64,000 nucleotides of DNA from Duganella sp. CF402 (GCF_900109645.1 NZ_FOBG01000001.1:3896520-3960519); one strand, 5' to 3'; positions 18,040-27,318 are shown, counted from the first letter of the stretch. Notes: generated by a model from the letters alone, not told the origin. Numbers and translations are program-made.

Positions 18040-18804
18040 TTACGTGCGGGTGATCGACGCGCCGCCATCCACCAGCGATGCGGTGCCGGTCACGAACGAG
18101 GAATCATCCGAAGCCAGGTACAGCACCGAACGCGCCAATTCCTCCGGCTGCGCCACGCGCTTGAGGGCGTGCAGATTGGTGATGAAGGAAGTCGACTCCG
18201 GCGTGTTATTCATGTCGCGGTACATCTGCGTATCCACAGCACCGGGCAGCACGGCATTCACACGCACGCCTTGCGGGCCATATTCCGCCGCCAGCGCCTG
18301 CGTCAAACCGATCAAGCCTGCCTTGCTGGCCGCATAAGCCGCCACGCCAGGGAAGGCGAAGCTATAGCCGACAAAGGTCGAAGTGAAAATCACCGAACCG
18401 CCGCCATGCTTGGCCATCGCCGGCACCTGATGTTTCGCGCCCAGGAAAGCACTGGTCAGATTAGCCGCCAGCGTGTCATTCCAACCCTGCTCGGAAACAC
18501 CGCTGGTCTCGCCCATTTCGCCCAGCGTGCCGGCGTTGTTATAGGCGATATCCAACCGGCCAAACGCCTCAACAGCGGTGGCAACCAATTGTGCGTTAAA
18601 CGATTCGGAAGTGACGTCGCCAGCCAGCGCGATGGCGACACCGCCATCGGCCTTGATCTCGGCGACCAGGCTATCCAGTTCGGCTTGACGACGAGCAGCG
18701 ACAACAACTTTGGCGCCTTCAGCGGCAAACAGTTTGGCGGTAGCGCGGCCGATGCCGGAAGATGCGCCAGTGACGATAGCGACTTTGTTTTGCAGACGGT
18801 TCAT
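18040..18804 (-). CDS. SDR-family oxidoreductase
   Basis: This is a classical short-chain dehydrogenase/reductase of 254 residues. It has the NAD(P) motif TGASSGIGRATA, the NNAG-type motif in YNNAGTLG, a Ser position around VIFTSTFVG, the catalytic YAASKAG and the C-terminal VDGGASITRT. The substrate is unknown. The ribosome binding site (AAGGAG) sits immediately after a long inverted repeat that could form a hairpin in the leader or serve as an operator. It stands alone between ubiH (convergent) and pntB (same direction). Confidence 0.9.
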   Translation of the reverse strand: MNRLQNKVAIVTGASSGIGRATAKLFAAEGAKVVVAARRQAELDSLVAEIKADGGVAIALAGDVTSESFNAQLVATAVEAFGRLDIAYNNAGTLGEMGETSGVSEQGWNDTLAANLTSAFLGAKHQVPAMAKHGGGSVIFTSTFVGYSFAFPGVAAYAASKAGLIGLTQALAAEYGPQGVRVNAVLPGAVDTQMYRDMNNTPESTSFITNLHALKRVAQPEELARSVLYLASDDSSFVTGTASLVDGGASITRT

Positions 18805-18820
18805 TTTGAAACTCCTTGAA

Positions 18821-18859
18821 GTGGGTTAGTGAAGCCATCTTATGCTTCACCAAACCCAC
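18821..18859 (-). promoter_or_regulatory. Long imperfect inverted repeat before the SDR gene
   Basis: The arms at 18821-18835 (GTGGGTTAGTGAAGC) and 18844-18859 (GCTTCACCAAACCCAC) match except for one substitution and one extra base. The transcript could form a hairpin of about 15 bp ending just before the AAGGAG ribosome binding site. Alternatively, the DNA could bind a dimeric repressor. Two further small inverted repeats (GAAT/ATTC at about 18879-18890 and TTCAC/GTGAA at 18888-18902) lie just upstream, near an AT-rich possible promoter. Confidence 0.55.
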
Positions 18860-18903
18860 CATCAATCGGCTCAAAACGAATATATCATTCACAAAAAGTG
18901 AAC

Positions 18904-20382
18904 TTACTCCACCGCCTTGACCATATCCTCGATGACCTTCTTGGCATCGCCGAAGACCATCATGGTGTTGGCCTGATAGAACAGCTCATTGTCCAGGCCT
19001 GCGTAGCCGGAGGCCATCGAGCGCTTGTTGACGATGATGCTCTTGGCCTTGTACGCCTCCAGGATCGGCATGCCGGCGATCGGCGATTTCGGATCCTTGG
19101 CCGCCGGGTTGACCACGTCGTTCGCGCCCAGAATCAGCACCACGTCGGTCTGCCCGAATTCGCCGTTGATGTCCTCCATCTCGAACACCTGATCGTACGG
19201 CACTTCGGCTTCCGCCAGCAGCACGTTCATGTGGCCCGGCATGCGGCCCGCCACCGGGTGGATCGCATACTTCACCGTCACGCCCTTGTGGGTCAGCTTC
19301 TCCACCAGCTCCTTCAGCGAGTGCTGCGCGCGCGCCACCGCCAGGCCGTAGCCCGGCACGATGATCACGCTCTCGGCGTTGGCCATGATGAACGACGCAT
19401 CATCGGCAGAACCGGATTTGACCGGACGCTGTTCCTTCGCACCGCCAGCACCCGCTTCCGCCGGCGCACCGCCAAAGCCGCCCAGGATCACATTGAAGAA
19501 CGAACGGTTCATCGCCTTGCACATGATGTACGACAGGATGGCGCCCGACGAACCCACCAGCGAGCCGGCGATGATCAGCATCGAGTTATTCAGCGAGAAG
19601 CCGATACCTGCCGCCGCCCAGCCGGAGTAGGAGTTCAGCATCGACACCACCACCGGCATGTCCGCGCCGCCGATCGGGATGATGATGAGCACACCGAGCA
19701 CAAACGCAATCGCGGTCATGATCAGGAACGGCACCCAAGCAGGCTCGGTACCGCCGGCCACCACAAACGCCAAGCCCAGGCCCACCATCACAATCGCCAA
19801 CACCAGATTCAACAAATGCTGGCCGGCGAAGCTGACCGGCGCGCCCTGGAACAAACGGAACTTGTATTTTCCGGACAGCTTGCCGAACGCGATCACCGAA
19901 CCGGAGAACGTAATCGCGCCAACAAAGGTACCGATAAACAGCTCGATACGATTCCCGGTCGGCAGCGCTTCGCCAATCGCCGCGATGCCAAATGCATGCG
20001 GCTCCGACACCGCCGCCACCGCGATGCAAACCGCAGCGAGACCGATCAGCGAGTGCATCGCCGCCACCAGTTCCGGCATCTTGGTCATCTCGACCTTCTT
20101 GGCCAGCACCGCGCCAATGCCGCCGCCGACGATCACGCCCAGCGCCACCAGTCCAAGGCCCAAGCCGCTGCCCGTGCCTGCCGCCGCTGCCGCAGCAGCT
20201 TCCGATTGCAGCTTGAGGATCAGCGCAATGGTGGTCACAAACGCGATCGCCATGCCGGTCATGCCAAACGCATTACCCTGCCGCGCCGTAGCCGGCGAGG
20301 ACAGCCCTTTCAACGCCTGGATGAAACACACCGATGCAATCAGATACAGCATCGTCACCAGATTCATGGAGATGAAATTCAT
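18904..20382 (-). CDS. pntB: NAD(P) transhydrogenase subunit beta
   Basis: PntB carries the NADP(H)-binding domain III and half of the membrane domain of proton-translocating transhydrogenase, which makes NADPH from NADH using the proton gradient. The 492 residues have about nine membrane helices in the first 290 and then the nucleotide domain with VPGYGLAVARAQH, AIHPVAGRMPGHMNVLLAEA and ILGANDVVNPAA. Its ATG overlaps the stop of the small membrane subunit (ATGA). The three genes form one operon. Confidence 0.97.
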   Translation of the reverse strand: MNFISMNLVTMLYLIASVCFIQALKGLSSPATARQGNAFGMTGMAIAFVTTIALILKLQSEAAAAAAAGTGSGLGLGLVALGVIVGGGIGAVLAKKVEMTKMPELVAAMHSLIGLAAVCIAVAAVSEPHAFGIAAIGEALPTGNRIELFIGTFVGAITFSGSVIAFGKLSGKYKFRLFQGAPVSFAGQHLLNLVLAIVMVGLGLAFVVAGGTEPAWVPFLIMTAIAFVLGVLIIIPIGGADMPVVVSMLNSYSGWAAAGIGFSLNNSMLIIAGSLVGSSGAILSYIMCKAMNRSFFNVILGGFGGAPAEAGAGGAKEQRPVKSGSADDASFIMANAESVIIVPGYGLAVARAQHSLKELVEKLTHKGVTVKYAIHPVAGRMPGHMNVLLAEAEVPYDQVFEMEDINGEFGQTDVVLILGANDVVNPAAKDPKSPIAGMPILEAYKAKSIIVNKRSMASGYAGLDNELFYQANTMMVFGDAKKVIEDMVKAVE

Positions 20383-20693
20383 GCTTTATCTCCTGCCTTG
20401 GCTTTCGGTTCCTTCTTCTTGAACATCTCCAGCATGCGCTGCGTGACCAGGAAGCCGCCGAACACATTGACCGCAGCCAGCGCCACCGCCACCGTGCCGG
20501 CCACCTGCCCGACGATCCCCTCGGTCAGCGAGGCGGCCAGCATGGCGCCGACGATGATGATGGCCGATACCGCATTGGTCACCGCCATCAGCGGCGTATG
20601 CAGCGCCGGCGTCACGGTCCAGACTACGTGGTAGCCGACGTAAATCGCGAGAACAAAAATAATCAGATTAATGATGGTGTGGCTGATTTCCAT
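20379..20693 (-). CDS. pntAB: NAD(P) transhydrogenase alpha subunit, membrane part (PntAb)
   Basis: This 104-residue protein corresponds to the C-terminal membrane segment of E. coli PntA. It has three helices, one at about 7-27 (IINLIIFVLAIYVGYHVVW), then 33-55 and 60-82, followed by a charged tail. The alpha subunit is therefore split into two proteins, as in Rhodospirillum and many Betaproteobacteria. It lies 10 bases after the PntAa stop and is coupled to pntB by a four-base overlap. Confidence 0.94.
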   Translation of the reverse strand: MEISHTIINLIIFVLAIYVGYHVVWTVTPALHTPLMAVTNAVSAIIIVGAMLAASLTEGIVGQVAGTVAVALAAVNVFGGFLVTQRMLEMFKKKEPKAKAGDKA

Positions 20694-20703
20694 GTCAGTC
20701 TCC

Positions 20704-21816
20704 TTATTTGCGCAGCAGTTCGCCGCCGCTGCACAGCAGCGTGGCCTTGATGATTTCGTCCTCGCGGTCGATCACCAGCCTGTCTTCCTTGTCGATGATG
20801 AGCTTGAGGAAGTCCAGCACATTGCGTGCGTACAGCGCCGACGCATCGGCCGCGACGTGGGTGGCCAGGTCCGGCTCGCCGACGATATGCACGCCATGCT
20901 TGACCACCGTCTTGTTCAACTCCGACAGCGGGCAGTTGCCGCCCTGCGATACCGCCAGGTCGACGATCACGGAGCCCGGCTTCATGGCCTTCACGGTGTC
21001 TTCGGAAATCAGCACCGGCGCCGGACGGCCCGGAATCAGCGCGGTGGTGATGATGATGTCGGCCAGCTTGGCGCGTTCATGCACCAGCTCCGATTGCCGG
21101 CGCATCCAGTCGGCCGGCATCGGACGGGCATAGCCGCCCACGCCCTGCGCGATTTCTTTTTCTTCATCGGTCAGGTACGGCACGTCGATGAACTTGGCGC
21201 CCAGCGATTCCACCTGCTCCTTCACCGGCGGGCGCACGTCGGACGCCTCGATCACCGCGCCGAGGCGCTTGGCGGTGGCAATGGCCTGCAAACCGGCCAC
21301 GCCCACGCCCATGATCAGCACCCGCGCCGCCTTCACCGTGCCGGCTGCCGTCATCAGCATCGGCATGAAACGCTGGTAGGTATTGGCCGCCACCATCACT
21401 GCCTTGTAGCCGGCGATGTTGGCTTGCGACGACAGTACGTCCATCGACTGCGCGCGGGTGATGCGCGGCACGGCTTCCAGCGCGAACGCCTGCAGGCCGG
21501 CTGTTGCCATCGCGGCATTGTTGTCTGCATCGAAAGGATTAAGCATCCCGATCACCACCGTCCCCGGCTTGATCTGGGCGCGCTCATCCGCATTGGGGGC
21601 ACGAACTTTGAGGATCACATCGGCTGCCCAGACTTCGCTGGCGGGCACAATTTGTGCACCAGCTGCAACATAGGCTTCGTCGGTGACGGAAGCTGCCAGA
21701 CCTGCACCGGCTTGCACCAGCACCTGGTGCTTGGCGGCCAGCTTCTTGACAGTCTCCGGGGTGGCCGCCACCCGGGTCTCACCCGGCCGGGTTTCGGCCG
21801 GTACGCTTATTCTCAT
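20704..21816 (-). CDS. pntAA: NAD(P) transhydrogenase alpha subunit, NAD-binding part (PntAa)
   Basis: This soluble subunit binds NAD(H) and docks on the membrane domain. The 370 residues begin MRISVPAETRPGETRVAATP, typical of the alanine dehydrogenase/PntA family, with the nucleotide motif LIMGVGVAGLQAIATAKRLGA near the middle. GGAGG lies directly before the ATG. It is the first gene of pntAa-pntAb-pntB. The roughly 200-base upstream gap contains a perfect inverted repeat (TATCATGG/CCATGATA, 21852-21859 and 21869-21876), which may be a regulatory site. Confidence 0.96.
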   Translation of the reverse strand: MRISVPAETRPGETRVAATPETVKKLAAKHQVLVQAGAGLAASVTDEAYVAAGAQIVPASEVWAADVILKVRAPNADERAQIKPGTVVIGMLNPFDADNNAAMATAGLQAFALEAVPRITRAQSMDVLSSQANIAGYKAVMVAANTYQRFMPMLMTAAGTVKAARVLIMGVGVAGLQAIATAKRLGAVIEASDVRPPVKEQVESLGAKFIDVPYLTDEEKEIAQGVGGYARPMPADWMRRQSELVHERAKLADIIITTALIPGRPAPVLISEDTVKAMKPGSVIVDLAVSQGGNCPLSELNKTVVKHGVHIVGEPDLATHVAADASALYARNVLDFLKLIIDKEDRLVIDREDEIIKATLLCSGGELLRK

Positions 21817-21851
21817 GGTGCCTCCAAATGATTAATAAACTGACTAGAATC

Positions 21852-21876
21852 TATCATGGATTTTTAGACCATGATA
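21852..21876 (-). promoter_or_regulatory. Inverted repeat upstream of the transhydrogenase operon
   Basis: TATCATGG (21852-21859) and CCATGATA (21869-21876) are perfect inverted copies separated by nine AT-rich bases, about 36 bases upstream of the pntAa ATG. The position suits an operator or a leader hairpin. No regulator is encoded next to it, so the assignment is tentative. Confidence 0.4.
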
Positions 21877-22015
21877 CTTAATACTTAATGTTTTATAGCC
21901 ACTGGTTTCATCACTTCAAGTGTGACTATTTGTCATGAATTACCCGGCAATTTGCTGCGAGCGCAAACCAAATGGCCGGAACAGGCTAAAATATCGGCTC
22001 TTTCAAGGATGACTC

Positions 22016-22513
22016 ATGCCGCGTATCTGGAAACCCTCTGTTACTGTTGCCGCCATCGTCGAAAAAGATGGCAAGTTCTTGCTGATCGAAGAGGAGACCA
22101 GCGATGGCATCCGCATCAACCAGCCTGCTGGTCATCTCGACCCGTATGAGTCCTTGCAGGAAGCGGTAATCCGCGAAACCCTGGAGGAAACGGCCTACGA
22201 CTTCACGCCGACGGCGCTGGTCGGCATGTATATGTCGCGCTACACCTCCAACCGCACCGGCGAGGAAGTGACGTATCTGCGTTTCACTTTCTGCGGCTAT
22301 CCGGGCGAGAAACATGACCGTCCTTTGGACGAAGGCATTTTGCGCACCATGTGGCTGACGCGCGACGAATTGGCCGCCTGCGCCGACCGTCACCGCAGCC
22401 CGACCGTGCTGCAATGCGTCGATGAATATCTGGCGGGCCGCCGCGCGCCGCTGGAACTGATACAAACACACGCTTCCGTGTTCAAGGAAGCGCTTAGCAC
22501 TGCGAATGGATAG
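22016..22513 (+). CDS. NUDIX hydrolase (NudJ-like phosphatase)
   Basis: This is a small pyrophosphohydrolase of 165 residues with a complete Nudix box, GHLDPYESLQEAVIRETLEE, ending TAYDF. The start MPRIWKPSVTVAAIVEKDGKFLLIEEET and its position just upstream of mnmA match the NudJ (YmfB) family, which hydrolyses nucleoside di- and triphosphates and thiamine pyrophosphate precursors. Three bases separate it from mnmA, so the two are probably cotranscribed. Confidence 0.88.
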   Translation: MPRIWKPSVTVAAIVEKDGKFLLIEEETSDGIRINQPAGHLDPYESLQEAVIRETLEETAYDFTPTALVGMYMSRYTSNRTGEEVTYLRFTFCGYPGEKHDRPLDEGILRTMWLTRDELAACADRHRSPTVLQCVDEYLAGRRAPLELIQTHASVFKEALSTANG

Positions 22514-22516
22514 GTA

Positions 22517-23605
22517 ATGAGTAAGAAGAGAGTCGTTATCGGCATGTCGGGCGGGGTAGATTCCTCGGTTTCGGCGTGGCTGCTGAAAGAACAAGGCTAT
22601 GAAGTCATCGGCCTGTTCATGAAGAACTGGGAAGACGACGACGACTCCGAATACTGCTCCACGCGCCAGGACTGGATCGACGCGGCGTCGGTGGCCGACG
22701 TCGTAGGCGTGGATATTGAAGCGGTCAACTTCGCCAGCGAATACAAGGACCGCGTGTTTGCCGACTTCCTGCGCGAATACCAGGCCGGCCGCACGCCGAA
22801 CCCGGATGTGCTGTGCAATGCCGAGATCAAGTTCAAGGCCTTCCTCGATCACGCCATGTCGCTGGGTGCGGACCTGATCGCCACCGGCCACTACGCGCGC
22901 GTGCGCCACAACGGCGGCAAGAGCGAACTGCTGAAGGCGGTCGACCACACCAAGGACCAGAGCTACTTCCTGCACCGCCTGAACCAGGCGCAGTTGTCGC
23001 GCACCCTGTTCCCGCTGGGCGAGATTCCGAAAACCGAAGTGCGCAAGATCGCCGAGAAGCTGAAACTGCCGAATGCGGCCAAGAAGGATTCAACCGGCAT
23101 CTGCTTTATCGGCGAGCGTCCGTTCCGCGAGTTTTTGAACCGCTACCTGTCGTACAAGCCGGGGCCGATGATGACGCCGGACGGCAAGGTGGTGGGTGAG
23201 CACGTGGGCCTGTCGTTCTACACGCTGGGCCAGCGCAAGGGCATCGGTGTTGGTGGTTTGAAGGCGTACAAGAACGCCGACGGCAGCAACGACGCGTGGT
23301 ATGTGGCCAGGAAGGATGTGGCCAACAACGTGCTGTACATCGTGCAGGGGCATGACCATCCGTGGCTGCTGTCGTCGACGCTGCGCGCCGACCAGGCCAG
23401 CTGGGTCGCCGGCGAGGCGCCGGAAGCGCGCGCGATGTCGGCCAAGACCCGTTATCGCCAGGCCGATGTGGCGTGCGAAATCGCGCCGGAAGGCGACTCC
23501 GACTTCGCGTTGAAATTCATGGATGCCCAGTGGGCCGTTACCCCGGGCCAGTCGGCAGTGCTGTACGACGGCGACGTCTGCCTGGGCGGCGGAATCATCG
23601 CCTGA
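22517..23605 (+). CDS. mnmA: tRNA-specific 2-thiouridylase MnmA
   Basis: MnmA inserts sulfur at C2 of the wobble uridine in tRNAs for Lys, Glu and Gln. The 362 residues start with the PP-loop ATPase motif [15 protein letters not shown]. The two catalytic cysteines are visible in [13 protein letters not shown] and [11 protein letters not shown]. The C-terminal beta-barrel domain has [15 protein letters not shown] and [16 protein letters not shown]. It follows the NUDIX gene and ends convergently with the receiver-domain gene. Confidence 0.97.
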   Translation: MSKKRVVIGMSGGVDSSVSAWLLKEQGYEVIGLFMKNWEDDDDSEYCSTRQDWIDAASVADVVGVDIEAVNFASEYKDRVFADFLREYQAGRTPNPDVLCNAEIKFKAFLDHAMSLGADLIATGHYARVRHNGGKSELLKAVDHTKDQSYFLHRLNQAQLSRTLFPLGEIPKTEVRKIAEKLKLPNAAKKDSTGICFIGERPFREFLNRYLSYKPGPMMTPDGKVVGEHVGLSFYTLGQRKGIGVGGLKAYKNADGSNDAWYVARKDVANNVLYIVQGHDHPWLLSSTLRADQASWVAGEAPEARAMSAKTRYRQADVACEIAPEGDSDFALKFMDAQWAVTPGQSAVLYDGDVCLGGGIIA

Positions 23606-23611
23606 TCCGGC

Positions 23612-24040
23612 TTACTCCGAGCCCTCTGCCGGCGGGGTTTCGCCGGCAGCCTTCTCCATCGCGGCGCGCTGCCGCTTGACCATCGCGATCACCACGTTAC
23701 GAATCGTATTCAGCACGGTATCAGCCTTGAACGGCTTGACGATAAAGCCGCTCACGCCCATCCCATGCGCCGATTGAATGGTGCCGGCATCGAGTTCGCT
23801 GGACACCATGAAGACCAGGGTCTTCGGCCAATTGGCGCGGATCTCGGCCAGCGATGCCGGATCATTCTCAATCTGCTCCTTGGCGATGCAGACAATGTGC
23901 GGCTGGTGTTTGATCATCAGCGTCATGGCCGCGAGCGTGGTGTGGGAGAGACCCACCACATCGTAGCCGCCATCCAGCAGCACAGTGTTGAGCAAGCCGC
24001 GAGCGACGGCGCTTGGATCGATAACGACTGCTTTTAACAT
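23612..24040 (-). CDS. Degenerate response-regulator receiver protein
   Basis: This stand-alone receiver-like protein of 142 residues starts at 24040 (MLKAVVIDPSAVARG); an upstream ATG at 24103 adds unrelated sequence. The fold pattern is clear: the first acidic position ID, VFMVSSELDAGTIQSAHGMGVSGFIVKPF with the conserved Lys, and a charged tail. However, the third strand reads HIVCIAKEQ, where active receivers have the phosphoacceptor Asp (LLLD type). It is therefore probably not phosphorylated in the usual way. No histidine kinase or output domain is adjacent. Confidence 0.8.
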   Translation of the reverse strand: MLKAVVIDPSAVARGLLNTVLLDGGYDVVGLSHTTLAAMTLMIKHQPHIVCIAKEQIENDPASLAEIRANWPKTLVFMVSSELDAGTIQSAHGMGVSGFIVKPFKADTVLNTIRNVVIAMVKRQRAAMEKAAGETPPAEGSE

Positions 24041-24056
24041 CTTGCAAACCTTGTTA

Positions 24057-24842
24057 TTAGTGGGACCAAGCCAGCATATTCCAGCTGACGCCAACCCGCA
24101 CATCTGTTTTTAATGCTACCAGTTGTCGAGAAAGATACAGCATTTCGCGTTCTTTTCGTAGTCTTTCGCCCAGCGTGTCCTTCAGAATACCGGCGCCGGC
24201 CATGATGGCGTCCAGAGTGCCGTATGTACGCAACAGTTTGGCGGCGGTCTTCACGCCCACCTTGGACACGCCGGGAATCGAATCGGTGACATCGCCCATC
24301 AGCGCCAGCAGGTCGGGCAGCTGCTCGGGCGGCACGCCCCACTTCTTCTCGACCCACGCATGGTCATGCCATTCGCCCTTGAAGTGGTCCCACACGCGGG
24401 CGCCGTTGGCGATCAGGCCGTGCAAGTCCTTGTCGGTGGTGGCGATGGTCGCTTCGCCGCGTCCCTCGGCCAGCCAGCGCGTCACCACCGTGCCGATCAC
24501 ATCGTCGGCCTCCACTTCGGGCAGCGACACCACATGCATGCCGAAGCCGCGCAGCTTCTCGTAAAAGCCCGGCAGCGCATCGCGCAGCGGCGACGGCATC
24601 GGTGCGCGGCCCTCGCGGTAGCCGGCATACAAATCGTGGCGCCAGGTGCGGCCGCCGAAATCGAAGGCGGGCAGCACGTGGGTGGGGTCGTGGTCGTGCA
24701 GCAGCGTGCGGAACGACGACAGCGCATGACGCAGCGCGATGTCGGCCTTCTCGGGACTGTCAGGTTCTTGGCTGGCTTCGTAGACGCGGCGCACAATATT
24801 GAGGCCGTCGATGGCAAGGAGTCTACCCATGTTCAACTTCAT
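24057..24842 (-). CDS. Flap endonuclease Xni / 5'-3' exonuclease-like protein
   Basis: This protein resembles the 5'-nuclease domain of DNA polymerase I, in the Xni (ExoIX) manner. The start is placed at 24842 (MKLNMGRLLAIDGLNIVRR), with 24830 also possible; the open frame upstream of that lies within the GST gene and is not related. About 261 residues contain the metal-binding motifs AIDGLN, PEVEADDVIGTV, ATTDKDLHGLI and GDVTDSIPGVSKVGVKTA, the last being the helix-hairpin-helix DNA-binding region. Such enzymes process flap structures in replication and repair. Confidence 0.85.
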   Translation of the reverse strand: MKLNMGRLLAIDGLNIVRRVYEASQEPDSPEKADIALRHALSSFRTLLHDHDPTHVLPAFDFGGRTWRHDLYAGYREGRAPMPSPLRDALPGFYEKLRGFGMHVVSLPEVEADDVIGTVVTRWLAEGRGEATIATTDKDLHGLIANGARVWDHFKGEWHDHAWVEKKWGVPPEQLPDLLALMGDVTDSIPGVSKVGVKTAAKLLRTYGTLDAIMAGAGILKDTLGERLRKEREMLYLSRQLVALKTDVRVGVSWNMLAWSH

Positions 24843-24874
24843 CCGGGCTTGTTCAAGCCGCCATTCTAACCGAC

Positions 24875-25546
24875 TTACTTCAGCAGTTCGTAGGGGCCGC
24901 CGCGTTCGAGGGCGCGCTGGAAGGCTGGGCGGCTGTGGATGCGTTTGAGGAAGGCGCTCAGGTTCGGACGGCGCTCGTCCAGACCGCCGCGCGCGGAGGC
25001 GGCTTCCAGCGGGAAGCTCATCTGGATATCGGCGGCGCTGAATTCGGCGCCGGCAAACCACGGCGTCTTGTTCAATTCCGCTTCCAGGTAATCGAGATGG
25101 CGCTCGATCTGCGGCAGGATGTAGCTGCCCTTCACACGTTGCGCAATGCCGCGCGCGATCGGCTTGACGAAGAATGGCGCCGGGCTGGTCTCCACCCGGT
25201 CGAAGATCAGCTTCATCAACAGCGGCGCCATTGCCGAGCCTTCGGCGTAGTGCAGGAAGTAGGTCCAGCGGCGGCGCTCCGCCGTGCCGGCCGGCGGCAC
25301 CAGGCGGCCATTGCCATAGGTGTCGATCAGGTACTCGACAATCGCACCCGATTCGGCCACCACGATCTCGCCGTCGCTGATCACCGGCGACTTGCCCAGC
25401 GGATGAACCGCCAGCAGTTCCGGCGGCGCCAGCATGGTCTTGGGATCGCGCTGGTAGCGCACGATTTCGTACTCCAGGCCCAGTTCTTCCAGCAGCCACA
25501 GCACCCGCTGCGAACGTGAGTTGTTGAGATGGTGGACAACGATCAT
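24875..25546 (-). CDS. Glutathione S-transferase family protein
   Basis: The ATG at 25546 begins MIVVHHLNNSRSQRVLWLLEELG, the usual start of the GST thioredoxin-like domain; longer open frame upstream is not homologous. The 223 residues include the glutathione-contact motif PLGKSPVISDGEIVVAESGAI (cis-Pro and Glu-Ser) and the helical C-terminal domain with FSAADIQMSFPLEAA. The Ser in NSRSQRVLW is the probable catalytic position. The substrate is unknown. It is divergent from the glutamate-synthase-like gene and shares its upstream region. Confidence 0.9.
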   Translation of the reverse strand: MIVVHHLNNSRSQRVLWLLEELGLEYEIVRYQRDPKTMLAPPELLAVHPLGKSPVISDGEIVVAESGAIVEYLIDTYGNGRLVPPAGTAERRRWTYFLHYAEGSAMAPLLMKLIFDRVETSPAPFFVKPIARGIAQRVKGSYILPQIERHLDYLEAELNKTPWFAGAEFSAADIQMSFPLEAASARGGLDERRPNLSAFLKRIHSRPAFQRALERGGPYELLK

Positions 25547-25701
25547 GGTGGGTATCCCGAGAAAAAAGAACGGCCGTGCGCCGCGACGCCGCCAGCTTAA
25601 CATTGTTGAGCCGCCTGTGCGCAGCACCTCCCCTATGGATGTGGATTCCTCCGGGAAACAGCAGTACACTCGACGGATCGCTAGCCGTCGCCGGAGTGTC
25701 C

Positions 25702-27315
25702 ATGAATTTGCTGTCGCCACGTTACCTCGCCCTCAATGCCGCTGTCGTCACCCTGCTGGTTTCACTGGCGCTGGGGGCGCCGTGGGAAATCCCGGCGGTG
25801 GCCGCCGCGCTCACCATCGTCGGCATCAGCGACCTGGTGCAGACCAAGCGCGCGCTGCGCCGCAACTATCCGATCATGGCGCACTTCCGCTTCTTCTTCG
25901 AATCGATCCGCCCCGAGATCCGCCAGTACTTCCTGGAAGACGACACGGTGGCCGAGCCGTTCTCGCGCAACCAGCGCAGCATCGTCTACCAGCGCGCCAA
26001 GCTCGACACCGACAAGCGCCCGTTCGGCACCCAGCTCGACGTCTACGCGCCCGGCTATGAATGGATCAACCACTCGATCGCGCCGGCGCCCGAGCAGCCG
26101 CACGACTTCCGCATCGAGATCGGCAACCACCCGGACTGCCCGCGCGCCCAGCCCTACTCGGCCAGCGTGTTCAACATCTCGGCAATGAGCTTTGGCGCGC
26201 TGTCGGCCAACGCCATCCTGGCGTTGAATGGCGGCGCCAAACAGGGCGGCTTCATGCACGATACCGGCGAAGGCAGCATCAGTCCCTATCATCGCCAGCA
26301 TGGCGGCGACCTGGTGTGGGAAATCGGCTCAGGCTACTTCGGCTGCCGCAACGCCGACGGCACTTTCTCGGAAGAGAAGTTCGCCGCCAACGCAGCCTCG
26401 CCGCAGGTCAAGATGATCGAGCTGAAGATGTCGCAGGGCGCCAAGCCGGGCCACGGGGGCGTGCTGCCGGCGGCCAAGATCTCGCCCGAGATTGCGCTGA
26501 CGCGCGGCGTGCCGACCGGCGTGGATTGCGTCTCGCCGGCGCGCCACTCGGCCTTCAGCACGCCGATCGAGATGCTGGAGTTCATCGAGCGCCTGCGCAA
26601 TCTGTCGGGCGGCAAGCCGACCGGCTTCAAGCTGTCGATCGGCCATCCGTGGGAATTCTTTGGCATCGTCAAAGCCATGCTGGCGACCGGCATCGTGCCG
26701 GACTTCATCGTGGTCGACGGCGGCGAAGGCGGTACCGGCGCGGCGCCGGTCGAATTCACCGACCACGTCGGCACGCCGCTGCAGGAAGCGCTGCTGCTGG
26801 TGCATAACACGCTGGTGGGCGCCAACCTGCGCGACAAGATCAAGATCGGCGCCTCGGGCAAGATCATCACCGCGTTCGACATTGCGCGCACGCTGGCGCT
26901 GGGGGCGGACTGGTGCAATTCGGCGCGCGGCTTCATGTTCGCGCTGGGCTGCATCCAGTCGCAAAGCTGCCACACCGACCGCTGCCCGACCGGCGTCGCC
27001 ACGCAAGACAAGAGCCGCCAGCGCGCGCTGGTGGTGCCGGACAAAATCCAGCGCGTGGCCAACTTCCATGAGAATACGATGAAGGCGCTGGCGCAGCTGA
27101 TCGCCGCCGCCGGCCTGACGCACCCGTCGCAACTGCGCCCGCGCCACCTGGTGCGGCGCATCTCGTCGACGCAGGTGAAACTGGCCTCGACGCTGCTGCC
27201 GTTTTTGGAACCGGGCGAACTGCTGGACCCAAGCCAGCTCTCGCGCCTGCCGCCAGTGTTCGGCCACTACTGGCCGATGGCGCAAGCAGAAACCTTCGAC
27301 CCGTATTGCGGTTGA
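25702..27315 (+). CDS. FMN-binding glutamate synthase family protein
   Basis: This membrane-anchored protein is related to the FMN/iron-sulfur half of glutamate synthase. The start at 25702, preceded by CGGAG, gives 537 residues with two N-terminal hydrophobic segments (about 10-50). The synthase-like barrel follows, with FNISAMSFGALSANAI, EGSISPYH, KPGHGGVLPAAKI, VVDGGEGGTGAAP and the 3Fe-4S-type Cys cluster GCIQSQSCHTDRCPTG. It lacks the amidotransferase domain, so it is not a complete glutamate synthase. The electron donor and substrate are unknown. Confidence 0.9.
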   Translation: MNLLSPRYLALNAAVVTLLVSLALGAPWEIPAVAAALTIVGISDLVQTKRALRRNYPIMAHFRFFFESIRPEIRQYFLEDDTVAEPFSRNQRSIVYQRAKLDTDKRPFGTQLDVYAPGYEWINHSIAPAPEQPHDFRIEIGNHPDCPRAQPYSASVFNISAMSFGALSANAILALNGGAKQGGFMHDTGEGSISPYHRQHGGDLVWEIGSGYFGCRNADGTFSEEKFAANAASPQVKMIELKMSQGAKPGHGGVLPAAKISPEIALTRGVPTGVDCVSPARHSAFSTPIEMLEFIERLRNLSGGKPTGFKLSIGHPWEFFGIVKAMLATGIVPDFIVVDGGEGGTGAAPVEFTDHVGTPLQEALLLVHNTLVGANLRDKIKIGASGKIITAFDIARTLALGADWCNSARGFMFALGCIQSQSCHTDRCPTGVATQDKSRQRALVVPDKIQRVANFHENTMKALAQLIAAAGLTHPSQLRPRHLVRRISSTQVKLASTLLPFLEPGELLDPSQLSRLPPVFGHYWPMAQAETFDPYCG

Positions 27316-27318
27316 GGC

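Noticed and set aside
25576..25701. Upstream start for the glutamate-synthase-like gene
   Set aside because: The added residues look random. The ATG at 25702 has CGGAG and begins with the expected membrane segment.
24843..25703. N-terminal extension of the Xni-like frame far into the GST gene
   Set aside because: The extension shows no relation to nucleases and overlaps the well-defined GST coding sequence in another frame. A start at 24842 or 24830 gives the family length.
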